A DNA stretch of 64,000 bases from Diadophis punctatus similis (Eukaryota; Chordata; Lepidosauria; Squamata; Dipsadidae): positions 155,021,466-155,085,465 of the forward strand of contig JALIGW010000001.1 of assembly GCA_023053685.1 (NCBI GenBank), written 5' to 3'. Shown here piece by piece: positions 1-12,000 of this stretch (positions are counted from its first letter, which is position 1; each line of letters begins with the position of its first letter). A program made the position numbers and the translations under genes. Under the pieces are notes generated by a model that did no database searches, was not told the origin of the DNA, and worked only from the letters and a program-made list of their open reading frames with translations.

Positions 1-913
1 CACAGGGTTATTGTGGGGAAAATAGGAGGAGAAAGGAGTATTAAGTATGTTCACCACCTTGAGTTACTTGTAAATAATAAAGATGGGATAAAAGCTAATA
101 AATATGTAAACAATTATTGAAATAGCTAAAATATCTGGACACATTAATTTCAGAGGATCCTTTTTATATACAATTAATTTTGTATTCAATCTACTCTGAT
201 TTTATCTCTCTCTGCTTCTACAGTATCGATGCTTATGAGATATCTTATTAAGCATTTATCTACCTGGCCCAAAGTGGTATAATAACAAGTATAGTCCATG
301 CAATTTAGCCCTGCAGTGATCTTGTATATCTGTGACTTAAATCTAGTTTGCAATGACTTCAAAGAGAAAAGATCCTTGATACATTCTTCCTCATGTTGTC
401 AAAGCAAGAAATATATGAAGCATCTTGTTAAAACTCAGATATTCCTTTTTTAGTTGGACTTTGGCATGGCTGAAAAAAACATGACTGACATACATAATGG
501 GTGAAAACTGTAGGAGTACATCAGTGATTAGATACAGCTTTATTTATGATAATTTATACAAAGCTAGACTTTATTGGGGCAACTTACAACACACTAACAT
601 AATACAAAATTTTAACACAATTAAAATTTACAGTCAAATGCAGTTATTAAAACACACAATAGTAGAAGAAACAACTCAGATAAAAGCTTTCTAGGAAACA
701 GTATTCCTTATCCTTGCAGACAAAGCAAAATAAGGAATCTCATCAGGAAGTGGTGCTGGGCTTCCAAAGCTTATCTGGATGAAAGACTACGGTAACTAAA
801 TAATCCTGTTATTTAATTTCTGTATTAAGAGGTTTCTTTTTTGCAAAGTTTTTTATGTATTAAGAGTTTTGTACAGGCCCCCACTAGAACTAAGTTTCAT
901 CTTCCATTTCTAG
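1..913. other. 3' flanking DNA, nothing recognised
   Basis: This AT-rich stretch lies downstream of KIF16B on the minus strand. I see no gene, no clear repeat family and no convincing exon. The short open frames here have no recognisable composition or motif. Confidence 0.5.
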
Positions 914-921
914 CTCAAAAC

Positions 922-1566
922 CAGTGGTGGGTTCCTACTGGTGCGGTCCACTCTATAGCACCGGTAGCAGCCCGCTGGTGATGTCACAGTACCGGTGCGG
1001 TCGGTTGCTGGTGCCCGGGCGCTGCCATTAAAAAATAAATTTTTTTACATTAAAATTTTTTTTTCTTCTGCGCGTGCCCAGAAGCCGAGCTTCCGGCACT
1101 GCACATGCACTGCCTTCCTACCCCACAGTGAGTCCAAGCAGGGGAGGATGGCTGAGGGAGCGCGTGAGATGCTGAAAGAATGGGCAGCAGGACCTATCTC
1201 AGTTCCCTTCCCTTCAGAAGTCCGAGAAGCCACGAATGCGCGGTGATGATCCTAGGCATTTTCGCACGTTCGAGGATTCTCGAGCTGCTGAGGGGAGGGG
1301 GAACGGGTGGCAGGAGCCTAGGATCATCGAATGGGGAGAAGCATTCAGGCCGGACAGAGCCTCCTAGAAGAACTGCTGCCGCGGTCTTGCTTCTCCCGCT
1401 GTGGGGGGCTGTGTTGCGGGTGGGCAATGCCACCCTCCCCCGCTTCTCCAGCCGCTGCCAAGCTCCCGAGGCCCACGCCCACCCGCTCACATGGCTGGCA
1501 AGCCACACCCACAAAATAAGCCACGCCCACAGAGTGGTAGTAAAAAAAATTAGGAACCCGCCCCTG
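922..1566. mobile_element. hAT-type non-autonomous DNA transposon (family A, copy 1)
   Basis: The element begins CAGTGGTGGGTTCCTA and ends with the near-complement TAGGAACCCGCCCCTG. It is flanked by a perfect 8-bp target duplication, CTCAAAAC (914-921 and 1567-1574), the hallmark of the hAT superfamily. The 645-bp interior is GC- and CpG-rich compared with the flanks and has no transposase frame, so it is a MITE-like passenger. The open frames inside it on both strands are by-products of GC richness. Two further family members with their own perfect duplications lie at 2878 and 6301, and a one-ended relic at 31826. Confidence 0.88.
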
Positions 1567-1574
1567 CTCAAAAC

Positions 1575-2405
1575 CCAATATTCCTATTGTATGCTAACAA
1601 TGCTGTTTTCTGTCTGCATCCCACCTGGGGCTATAATGAAGCTCCCACATTGAGAAGGGGGGGGGGGGAGAGGAAAAAAAAGCACATTATTTTGTTTGGT
1701 ATAAGATGGAGTTGAGAGAAACTTTCTAAATTCTTTTATTCTATCTACGGCAACAAAGAGAATCCCTGATGTACCTGTTTCTTGACCTTGTTTATCTCAA
1801 ACGATAAGGAGCCTTTTTATCTGGTCGAATTACGGATGATAGTACAAAGATTTCAGCATTTAAAGTGGAGACTTGGTATTGAGGACATAGAAATTAATGA
1901 CAAAATTTTAAAGATAACAAGCAATTAAAGAAAAAAATGCACGCACATTTGTGTAAGCATTTATATGCATATGCTGTAAACGTCAATACCATGACAAAGA
2001 CATTCAAACAATAATACAGGAAATATATACAAAATCTGCCGGAATACTGAGAATTAAGAGATTTGCAAAAGAAAAGGCATAATTGGAGTGTTATTATCAG
2101 GTATGCCAAGGTACAGAATATCTAATCAAAACAAAATTTAAATATGGAAATACAATATCATTCAACTATACTCATTAAACCTTTGATTCAGATTCTGTGA
2201 AGAAAGAAAGCAAAATGGGGCAAAACCTCTTTTATGCAATGTTGGGATATAGCTGGTTGTGAACATCTGGGGAAAAACATCTAGGGATTTTAGCAGGTAC
2301 CATAACAGAAGATTAGACAGAAAGCAAATGAAGAAAGATTTATGTCTCATCTGCCGGCTTAGCTTTCCATATTTCATATACTGCATGGCATTAATAGCAG
2401 CATTA
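1575..2405. other. unique AT-rich flank with a G-run
   Basis: No gene is seen. A 12-base G run sits at about 1657-1668, followed by an A-rich stretch. The rest is plain AT-rich sequence. Confidence 0.45.
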
Positions 2406-2620
2406 CACCAGTTTGGTGTAGTGATTAAGGCATCAGGGTAGAAATCAGGAGAATGAGTTTTAAATCCATTTTAGACAGGAAGCCAATTGGGAGATCTTGG
2501 GCCAGTCACTCTCTTTCAGCCCTAGGAAGAAAAAAAAAAGACAAACCACTTCTCAAATATTAAAAAAAAAAGGACTTCTTCAGACAGTTTCCAGGAATCA
2601 ACACTGACTTGAAGGCACCA
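2406..2620 (+). mobile_element. tRNA-derived squamate SINE
   Basis: The head CAGTTTGGTGTAGTG and the following AAGGCATCAGG look like a degenerate tRNA A-box region. Further on come GGGCCAGTCACTCTC, a motif widespread in lizard and snake SINEs, and CAACACTGACTTGAAGGCAC at the 3' end. The body is interrupted by two A-rich runs (2528-2540 and 2562-2571). Related copies are at 24885-25108 (minus) and 29455-29612 (plus). It lies in the 3' flank of KIF16B. Confidence 0.72.
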
Positions 2621-2877
2621 AAATAGTAATAATGATAAGGAGAAATAGAACAATTATGGCAAAGGAATGCAAAGATAATATCAATAATAATAGGTACCGT
2701 GAGTGCAATTACAAAACATCTGGAGCACTACTTGAACACCACAGGCGTTGACAAACTCAGCATTGGTCAATTACAAAATGCAGCTTTACTTGGAACTTAC
2801 ATCCTGAGAATACCTTTGATACCATCAAACAACATCTGTCTATTCCAGGTCCTTGGGAACTAATAGTGGATAAAAAT

Positions 2878-3289
2878 CAGGGGCGGGTTGCTTCTTCGCG
2901 ATACCGGTGCACGGTGCGCGCATCGCCATGTTTTGGCGTGCGTGCGCACACTACACACACCCTCGCATGATTTTGCTTCCTGCGCATGCGTGGAAGCAAA
3001 ATCTCACGAGGGGACGCACACGCGCACTCGATTTTGGCGTTTTTTTTTGCTTCCATGCATGCACGGAAGCAAAAAATCACCGAAATCTCACATGCACACA
3101 CACACCCTCACGAGATTTCACTTCCGCGCATGCACAGGAAGCAAAATCAGCCCAAAAATTCCCCCAAAAAGATGGCGCCGTGCGACAGACTGGCAAAGAC
3201 GGCACTGGAGCTGTTGCGCGCAAATAGCGCCATCTGCTGGCCGCTACTGGTGCGGTAGAGTCAACTGCACTGGTAGGAACCCACCACTG
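2878..3289. mobile_element. hAT-type non-autonomous transposon (family A, copy 2)
   Basis: Terminal inverted repeats are CAGGGGCGGGTTGC at the left and GGTAGGAACCCACCACTG at the right, with a perfect 8-bp target duplication ATAAAAAT (2870-2877 and 3290-3297). The 412-bp interior differs from copy 1. It has repeated short blocks of the type TTTTGCTTCC...GCGCATGC on alternating strands, so it is rich in CpG and alternating purine-pyrimidine. No transposase is encoded; overlapping frames on both strands reflect base composition. Confidence 0.88.
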
Positions 3290-3297
3290 ATAAAAAT

Positions 3298-3711
3298 GCC
3301 AAATCCAGTCTAAACTGATTGGGCAACCAACAAAAATGATAATAGTGTTACAAAAACCAGGTTCTCAAATCTTATAGCAGAAAATAAACCCCATCCAAAT
3401 CTACAACCACTTTAGGAAGCAGAATATAATTACGTAAGAGACCAGATTCAGCCTTTGGCCTGCAGAAAGTTCTACACAACAGCAATTTCAAAAATTATAG
3501 AGAAATGCTAATCAGAAAGTAATATAAATTACAGGCCATTCCCTTGCTCTGTTGAACAGTTGGCAGTTGATCAGCAGAGAGACTTTCATCAGTGTAAATG
3601 CAAAAATTAAAATTAAGACACCTGAGTAAAATGAATTAGGACCAAAAGTAATTGCAAATTATCCAGTGCTATGAGCACTGTAAGATACGAAACCAAACCA
3701 AACAAAATGCA
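3298..3711. other. no feature recognised
   Basis: AT-rich single-copy-looking sequence between two transposons. No coding or RNA feature is seen. Confidence 0.4.
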
Positions 3712-4079
3712 GTTCCTTTAGTGACAGTTCGAATTTACAACCACACTGAAAAAAGTGAGTTATGACCGATTTTCACACTTACAACTGTTTCAGCATCCCC
3801 ATGATCATGTGATCAAAATTCAGATGCTTGGCAACTGTCTCATATTTATGATGGTTGCAGTGTCCCGGGGTCATGTGATCACCTTTTGTGACCTTCTGAC
3901 AAGCGAGTCAATGGGGAAGCCAGATTCACTTAACAACCATGTTACTAACTTAACAACTGCACTGATTCACTTAACAACTGTGGCAAGAAAGGTCGTAAAA
4001 TGGTGCAAAATTCACTTAACAACTGTCTCAGCGACAGAAATCTTGGGCTCAACTGTGGTCATAAGTCAAGGAGTACCTG
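3712..4079. mobile_element. pogo/Tigger-like MITE (family B), left end degraded
   Basis: The right terminus reads AAGTCAAGGAGTACCTG followed by TA, matching the inverted repeat of the intact copy at 31199-31581. The interior carries family-typical phrases such as GATCATGTGATCAAAATTCA and repeated ACTTAACAACTG-type blocks. The left inverted repeat is lost or heavily mutated. TA target duplications and the terminus style point to the Tc1/mariner-pogo group, but no transposase is present. An apparent 122-codon frame across the element has no protein-like features. Confidence 0.72.
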
Positions 4080-4081
4080 TA

Positions 4082-5869
4082 CTAAGTACTGGTAGCAAAC
4101 AATATAGATGTACCAAAATATAGCAATCTGAGACTAGACAAAACTAGAAAGATAGAAGTTTTATTACATTATCTAAATGTAATAAAATAAATAGAAATTG
4201 TGGCAAAACCTCTGCAAAGTAAATGTATATTTCTCAAAGTCTGATGATTCTTTGCATGTGAATTACAAGTGAGACCGCTTGAGGCTAATATTTTTAGCAA
4301 ATATCAGCAAATTTTCCTTGGGAAAAAATGAAGGTGTTTATGAAGTGAAGAAAGTTATGAGGTTATAAGAAGAAAGAAAAAGAAAAGCATCAGCAGCAAA
4401 GACCCAGTACAATTTCATAGACAGTGCTTTTTATTGTTTCGAATAAAGCACTGTGAAAATAGCTTTTTTCTTCTGCTTTGTTAATACAAATGTTAATTAA
4501 AATGTTCAAAAGTTTATAGCTGAAGCTTTTAAAAATATACAGAATTCACTCTTTCAAATAGTTTAATACACATTTTATATCCAAAGTCTCAGTGAGGCTC
4601 CAACCTTAAGACATTAGTTGTATTGGAAAATTACAAAAGCTCAATTTACCATGGGAAAAAATGGCTACATGTTAATAAAAGCTCTAAAATTGAATTTTGT
4701 TTTCTGGAAAGCATCACTTCCATACCAATGCTCTTCTTTTAGTAGAAGTGGCTCTGGGATTCTCAACTGGAGAAAATGTCACTCAGTAAGTAAATCCTGT
4801 AAAAGGTGCAACATCTTTCAAAATAATATGCTTATATCTGCATGCACTTATATCCCATTTTTATGAAGTAGCTTCATCATGACTGTGACCACTAGCCATT
4901 AGCAACTAGAATTAGTTACTAGCAGAACTTTTGAAAATATTAATAGAATTACAGCAGATGCCAGAATATAGATAGCATTTATAAATAGATCAGAAATCTA
5001 TATTCCTAATATTATCTCATTAATTATAAGTCTGGTTTCTTATCTAACGTGCAAGTGGATTTACACTGGAGAGGCCCAGTTGAGTCTATGTGGTGGTAGT
5101 GTGTTGTCAAACGTGCCAAGATGTTTACCGGAGTTTTGTGACACAAATCACACCCTTTTAAAGTAGTGGTGCAATATTGATGCACCTACCTCAGAGATGT
5201 GGATGCTCAGACAAAAGGGACAAGGATATAGTTGCCACCATAGATGCCTTTCCATATTTATTCCTTTATATTCTTTTTATTTTTAAAGGATACTTGATTT
5301 TTTTTTCAAGGACATTCTGCAAGATTCTTTTTATACAACTAACAACTACCTGTCGAGAAAGATGGCTTACCTTTCCAAGCTTTCAGTTTTATTATTGGGT
5401 ACTCACGTTAACCTTAGTTACCGATATAAGGAATTCTGAATGTTGATAAATGAAAGATATAATATACTATCTGACCCCACTGAAATCTTGATAAGTATTG
5501 AGTTCCCTGTTTATGTGGGCATCAGCTTTAAAACATATACTTAATGTTGCAAGACATATATAAGATTATATCACAGAGATAATTTTGATCCACTTACCTA
5601 TGAAAACCTTACATTATAAGATAATGCCAGTTTAAAAATGTCATGTAGATTTCTCATAATCTCTCCCCCCCACCTCCTAATTTTCTGTCCGACAATATTA
5701 TCATTTCAGATTTGTCCACTTCAGAAGACATTTTAAAAGGTTTATAGAATTAAGGAGATGAGATTGATTCTGGAAGGGGGATTTCTCACACTCATTTACA
5801 GTGAGTTAATTTGACAATTTGTGCCCTGTTGAGTCATTTCCTTATCTAAACAGAAAACAGAGTGATCAT
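4082..5869. other. no gene or clear repeat recognised
   Basis: AT-rich flank. I looked for exons and repeat termini on both strands and found none that I can support. Confidence 0.4.
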
Positions 5870-6300
5870 GAGTGGGCAGGGGAAGCACGAGCGACTTCTG
5901 ACTTAGGTTGGGAAGACTGCCTGGAGGTGCACAAGAGGTACAGTCCTGTAAAGCTTGGTAGAGTTATGGAGGTCAAGAAGAATGCATGGGGGTCTCATGG
6001 ATGCATACGAGGTGCTATGCTGGCTGAGGATGGCATGTGGGATGGTGGTTTGAGTTAGAAAGTGTGCCTGGGAGTGCTCGAGAGTGTGCAAGAGGTGCCT
6101 GGGAGTGCTCGGGAGTGTGCAAGAGGTGCCTGGGAGTGCTCGGGAGTGTGCAAGGGTGTTGGGGAGTGTGCAAGTCAGGGATGGTACACAGGATAGTGGT
6201 GCTGTGGGTCAGGAAGGGTGTGGGTGTCACACAGGTGCCACATAGGCTGGGGAAGGCACATGGTGGGGTGCTGGTTGGGGAGAATGCATGGGGTGGTGCC
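5870..6300. repeat. G-rich degenerate minisatellite
   Basis: The strand is strongly G/T-skewed. At about 6062-6165 there is a tandem block with a 31-bp period; GTGCCTGGGAGTGCTCG starts at 6064, 6095 and 6126, and degenerate continuations (GTGTTGGGGAGTGTGCAAG) follow. The rest of the interval has looser repeats of GGGGA and GCATGG words. Open frames here are repeat artefacts. It abuts the hAT copy at 6301. Confidence 0.7.
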
Positions 6301-6439
6301 CAGTAGTGGGTTCTAAAACCCTTTACTACCGGTTCGCACAAGCGCTCGCACGCATGCGCAGAAGTGTCCCGGGCGGGTGGGCGGAGCCTCCCACCACGGG
6401 TTCTTAGAACCGGGCCGAACCGGGAGCAATCCACCGCTG
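6301..6439. mobile_element. hAT-type MITE (family A, short copy)
   Basis: This 139-bp element starts CAGTAGTGGGTTCTA and ends CAATCCACCGCTG, with a perfect 8-bp duplication GTGGTGCC (6293-6300 and 6440-6447). The inside has ACTACCGGTTCG and CGCATGCGCA, as in longer copies. It is the most reduced family member in the window. Confidence 0.85.
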
Positions 6440-6447
6440 GTGGTGCC

Positions 6448-7729
6448 TCCTGGAAGTGGGGAGAAGTGCCCCCAAAGCTGTTGAACACAACATCATCATC
6501 ATATACAAAAAAAAATCCACAAAAGCAGTTATTCTGTTATAATACAGTAGCTTTGTCTTAAGAAAAGTCATCCTGCTGACTCACTCAGATCAGCTTTTGA
6601 AACACAGCATTTCTGAAAACCCTTTGAGGACAACTCCTATGATTACTGTTTATACAACTCTGGAATAAACGTCTATTAACATAAAGCAGAAAAATAATTA
6701 ATACAATCAAGATTAACTTCTCCTGAATATAAAACCCTAAAGGCTTGTTGCTTAACACCTACAATTCATTAACCTCTGCTCTGTACTCCATGAAAGTGTT
6801 CTCCAATGGGTATAACAGTCCTCAAAACAAGTTAGATTCAAAATGATTTGCTTTTCTCAGTCTTTTATTATTGTCTCTATTGTACATCACAGCATTTTTT
6901 CAATTTATATGTCTGCAAAATGAATACAGCTGCCTTTCTAAATGTCCTATCTTAAATAAGCCCTGAGTACTTTTAAAGCACATTAAAAAATGTAATTCAT
7001 ATTTTGCAACAAAGAATCTGCTAACGAGAAAAGGTTATACATTTATGGGGAAAATTGTTTTCAAAAATCATAATACCCACTGCCTTTTTAATAGTGCACC
7101 AGGAACTTGTTTGAAATGTAACACATAGTAACAGTCTATATAATTAGAAAATGTGAAAAGAAGCTTGATCTCATCTATTTCAATTGTTCAGCAAACGATT
7201 CTGTTTAGCTTGGTGCGGAAGACTTCAGGATTTTAAGTCTGTGCGTATATATTTTGTCAATGTTCAAATTTCAACCAATATACCAAAGATGAAAGTAGTA
7301 TGATCAAAATGATAAAGTGCAATTCACAATAACAGTACATTAATCTAATACAAAAAATCTGGAATAATTTGTTTACACCAAGAAACCTACTTCAGGAAAA
7401 AGTTGCTTGCTAAGAAGAGTCAAGTAGAAAAAGAAAGCCGCAAGAAAAGGTCTGAGGACATGTATAAGGAACATCAGCTGTTGAGTGGATCCAAACAGCC
7501 TGAGGAGTATTCTTTAGCTATTTCTTCAACCAACATGTAGTAGCAAAACCACTTTCACTTTCTTTGGCAGAAAATGAGTTAAGTTTTAGTTGGAAAAGGT
7601 CGATTTGACAAGGAGTATTTATGCAAGTTATCCAGTTTTCCCCCACCTTTTTTTTATTTTCTGAGATCGGGCAGCATACAGAAAGACAGGTGAATTTATT
7701 TTTCTAATAGGAAGCGAGGTTCCGAATAA
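6448..7729 (-). other. probable KIF16B 3'UTR and proximal 3' flank
   Basis: This follows the KIF16B stop codon on the minus strand and carries no recognisable repeat. Candidate AATAAA poly(A) signals on the minus strand (TTTATT on the plus strand) occur at 7695-7700 (about 30 bases after the stop), 7653-7658 and 6864-6869. Which one is used cannot be decided from sequence alone; the 6864 signal would give a 3'UTR of about 0.9 kb. Confidence 0.45.
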
Positions 7730-7888
7730 TTAACCGGTGCCATAGCTGCTGTAGTCAAATACACCTTTCTTAAAGAATGAAGAGAATTCACAAATGTCAT
7801 GTTTGGACAGGATCAAGCCCTCTTTATTTACATATAGTGGAGACGATGGAGAATTAAGCATTGCATCAAAGAAGTCTCTGAGGTATTT
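7730..7888 (-). CDS. KIF16B: KIF16B terminal coding exon: end of PX domain and C-terminus
   Basis: KIF16B is a plus-end-directed kinesin-3 that moves early endosomes by binding PtdIns3P through a C-terminal PX domain. This 159-nt exon gives the last 52 residues and the TAA stop at 7730-7732. The acceptor is TTTTCCAG, and the reading phase (0) matches exon 20704-20787. The translation opens KYLRDFF, the last PX helix, passes through LSKHDICEFSSFF and ends KKGVFDYSSYGTG, differing little from the mammalian C-terminus as I remember it. An upstream in-frame ATG belongs to intron sequence and is not a start. The identification rests on the family-specific C-terminal tail and is very secure. Confidence 0.96.
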   Translation of the reverse strand, partial: KYLRDFFDAMLNSPSSPLYVNKEGLILSKHDICEFSSFFKKGVFDYSSYGTG

Positions 7889-8349
7889 CTGGAAAAGAAA
7901 AGTAAACCAGGACAAGAGTTACATTAATGTTACATAATTAACAGTACATACATTACTCAACATTGTTTTTATTTGAAACACTAGAAAAGAAAGACAGAAA
8001 TATGACACCTTTACATGTGAATTGGCTGCAAAATCTAAACAATTTAAGACTTAAAACTAGTATGCAGTGAGCCTTCGATGAAGTCTACAAGCTTTTTTCC
8101 TTCAAAAATGCAGAGCAAGATCTCCTTCTGCTCCTGAAAGTGAGTGAAATCTGAACTGCAGTTTGTGATAGGAAGTGAATTCTTATATCTATGGGGTCAA
8201 TGATTCAAAGAAACAAAATTGATTTTGTCTAAAAAGCAGAGTTATATAACACCTCAGGTTCAATCTCTCAAGAGGAATTGGGAGTGTGCAGGAGCATGGA
8301 TGCAATTGTTGTGTGATCTCAGAAAGACACATATGAAGATGTCATGGAT
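7889..8349 (-). other. intron sequence, nothing recognised
   Basis: This is the 3' part of the 12.8 kb intron (7889-20703) just upstream of the terminal exon. No additional exon or repeat end is evident. Confidence 0.4.
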
Positions 8350-8640
8350 TGGAATGGGACGTGCTGTGACTGACTTGCCCCTGCCGACTTGCCGTATGAC
8401 AACTTGCTGCGGCTGACTTGCCACAGGACAACTCACTGTGGGACAATTCAATGCGGGATAACTCAAGGGAGGTAGAATTGTAGCTCCCCAGCCTCGAGGA
8501 CTTCTAACTTGAGAAAATTCAAACCTAAAGCAAAACAAGGCCCTCATTCACTTGTCCTTCTCTTAAAGTTATCCTGCATTGATTTGTGCTGCAGCGAATT
8601 GGCTGGGATGAGTTGGCCACAGTGAATTGTCCTAGACCTG
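8350..8640. repeat. degenerate short-unit repeat
   Basis: The words GACTTGCC and GACAACTCACTGTGGGACAA recur with variation through 8365-8470, and related words (GAATTGGCTGGGATGAGTTGG, CAGTGAATTGTCC) recur in opposite sense near 8590-8635. It looks like an old interspersed or DNA-transposon-derived repeat. I cannot name the family, and no target duplication was found. Confidence 0.4.
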
Positions 8641-8949
8641 TTACAGATAAATAGTATAAAGATATTCTCTGCATTCGGAAGCACTTTTTGGAGATGGGTT
8701 CTGAAGCACTGCATAGTCCTACTTAATAGTGTCTGAATATCATTACATGTCAGCATATGCTAGAACATCTTGGCAAATAAGGGGCAAATTATACATAATG
8801 TGAAGAGTTTACAATAAAGGTAAACTATCGTTGAAAAAATTAGGCTAGTCTTAGTCCTTGTTGGTCTTCCAGAAGCTATGAACAATTGGGTTTTTCTAGA
8901 GGGCGTTTGAGGAAAGAGTGGACACCACTGTGCTGATGGCATTACTGGG

Positions 8950-9085
8950 TCTTTGACTGATTAATTATTTTGATTTTATGCTTTTCATTAAGTTTCATTG
9001 TTTTATGTTGTAAGCTGCCAAGAGTTGTTTTGAGACTCTGGGGTGGGTGGGTGGGAAGGGTAATAAAAATGAAATGAAATGAAAT
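8950..9085 (+). mobile_element. LINE 3' end (CR1/L2-like) with AAATG tail
   Basis: The segment TTGTAAGCTGCCAAGAGT...GGGTGGGTGGGAAGGGTAATAAAAATG followed by (AAATG)n matches the layout of the LINE 3' end at 39250-39320 (TTGTAAGCCGCCCTGAGTC...GGGCGGCATATAAG). It is a 5'-truncated copy in the plus orientation. Confidence 0.6.
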
Positions 9086-12000
9086 ACAAAAAGATGAAAG
9101 AACAATCCAACAAAAACCTATGGGAACACATAAAGTGTATCAGCTGTGTTATGTTAGCTATTATGTCTTCACTAGCAGGAAACAAGATCAGTGTTGGTCA
9201 AATTATTTGGAAAAATTGTGTAGGGGAAAAATGATGCTTCTGTCTCCCATTACCGTGCTCTTTTTGATCTCCCTGCAGGATTTTTAAGAAATCATAAAAA
9301 ATCATTAAAAAAGCACGGTAGATCACAATTCATAACCTACAAAGATAAATTACCTATTATAGTAAATATATATAATTCTTCCTGATTTGTTTTCTGAAAG
9401 TCATCTGAACTTCAATAGAGCATCAACTTAACTAACTTAAAACTTTTATATGGAATGTTTTCCAATATTTTGTAGGTGACTAAAACAAAAATTATGCATT
9501 TTCAAATGTAACTATCAACACAGAAATACACTTTCATCTTTGGAATGGTAAGTTAGAGTTAAAAAAAAGAATATTCTTATTGTATGTTCTATAGAGGTAC
9601 ACATATAATCTAAATTAATTTAGCTTGCTAGTAGAAGTTTATTTGTTAAATTGGTTACAATGTTACATATATATGTGTATATATACACACACAAAATTAG
9701 AATTTTGTTAAAATATGATTTAGATCTAAATAGCTTAATTGTATTATTTCTAGTATGTACAGATTTAATGCTGAGGCAAAATAAGAATAAATATAATGCT
9801 GCTGCCAAATATCTCTAAAAATTATAAACTAAAAAATGATGTTCAGAGGCATTTAGAAAACTATTTAATATGCTTTTCCATTTCCACTTAGGGCCAATTA
9901 ATTTTTTTCTGTGGCATATTCAAACACATGTGCATGTTTTGAAAAAGTATTTTAAGTATTTCAAACCTTAATGATTCATTAGTTTTCCCAATATGTTTAT
10001 ATAATAAATGCTGCCTTTGTTAAATATTAAATAATATTTGCATAAGTTTAAAAACTTATTTGATCTAGATAATTACCTCTCAATAACATCACATGCTGTT
10101 GCAACCAAACAAAAATCTAAGGCTTTTTGATCATAAAGAAATATGAATCTATAGTATTACACATTTAAAAGTTGCATTTAAAGGAATCCTTCAATTACTA
10201 GGAAATTTACTTGTAGTTTTCTCATGGTGATTAGTAAGGACTTTTATTCCACTTGTAGCACTTAGAGAAGCTGCCTTTTAAACATATTCAATTATTTGTA
10301 GAACTTAATATTTTTATTTGTATACTATTGTCTAAGCTAAGGTAAGTATAATTTACTTTTAAGATGGTAGTGTTATTTTGGATGGGGGAAGAGAGTATTT
10401 TATAATTTTTAAAGTATTTTTTAGCAGAGCTATATCAAATGGAATATTTTCTTATTTTGAATCTTTAAGTTAATTATATAGCAAGCTAATCCTCATACAA
10501 AATATATCTGTGATATTGGTAAATAAGGTAGTCTTGAAGATGTTAGGAATTTCTAGGTTCTTTATGGCAGATCACATTTACTTCTTTTTTGCCATGCCTA
10601 TATCAGCTGTAAGAAAACTGCTTATTTAGAAGTTTCAAACACTATAGTTTCCAAGATGCTGGAAAATGAACCAGAGTTTCTTAAAAAAAATTCCAAGATC
10701 CACAGCAGATGCATATCAAAACTTTTCCTGAATGTCACATATTTATAGACTATCAAAAATCTGTTTTTTATCACAATAAAAACTCATATGATGCTCTTTT
10801 CTTGCTATCACTACTATATACAGTAGGTAGCTTTATGCATTACAGAAATTTTTATTTCTGTTTTTATTGCTTTTACTTTAATATCTTAAGACAGGCTTGC
10901 ACATCATCCTGTACTATATACAAATTGTAAATGTAAGAGTCAGATCACACATCTTACTATTGGATGGTGCTACATCCACACCCCCAAAAAAGTTGTATAG
11001 AAGCACCTTGTGCATCACTGGATGCTTATTATAGCTTCTGTACCTATCTTATACTGTATAATAAGAAACCAATTAAGACAAATAACCACCCATGTCCCCA
11101 CTGGAAATCTCAGTTTTAACCAGGTAACAAATAAGAAAGTTAGGGCCACAAGAAACAATTAATAAATTGTACCATAAAGTTTTTGTCAAAACCCTTAGTG
11201 AAAACATTATGATATCTAAGTGCAATTAATGAAAGTATTGGATACTGTCCAAATGCATGATACAATGAAACATTCTTTTGGTACTAAAAGATTTATGACA
11301 CAATCAAACTAAAAGTTTTATTATGGCCCTTAGATCAGAGAATACAATAAAAATACATAAAACTGTAATTATTATGATGCAATTAAAAACCCTAATTTCT
11401 TGGAATTTGCTTAATGTCTCCTATGATAATACAAATTAAAAACTATTTCCATTGTCCTCCAAAGATTTTATTTTCTGTAAGCTTTAAGTAAAGCAAATTT
11501 AAGCAAATTTTAGATTTCTTAAAGATATTTTGCATTTATTGTGATTACTGTAATTTGTATATACATCAACCAAAGTTAGGATTAGAGACATACATTTAGG
11601 TCAGATCCAATGACTAGATTTCATTTCATGGAAGAGAAATCATGGGAACCTCACACTTTGGATTGTTCTCTATTTCAGCCAAAAGCTCCTGTTGCCACTT
11701 AAAAAATAACTAAAAAAACAAAAATGAAACAGCTATCTGAAATGTTTGTGGGCTGCAACAGAAAATAAATAGAACTGGGATAAAGCCATTGTCCATAACT
11801 AAATTGCTAAGAGTTTACTGTTCTCAAGCTACAATAGCAAAAACATTATATTATTAATGTTTTCTGCATCATTTATTACCAAGAGTTTTCCAATGAAAAT
11901 CTGTTGGTATGAACATTATACTGAATGTCATCCATCAAATTAACTGTCCCAGCTAGTCAAGTTCAACCTGCAATAATTATTTGCAATAATGCTTCCTATT

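Noticed and set aside
2877..3313. 141-codon and overlapping frames
   Set aside because: These lie inside a hAT MITE with repetitive CpG-rich sequence; frames exist on both strands.
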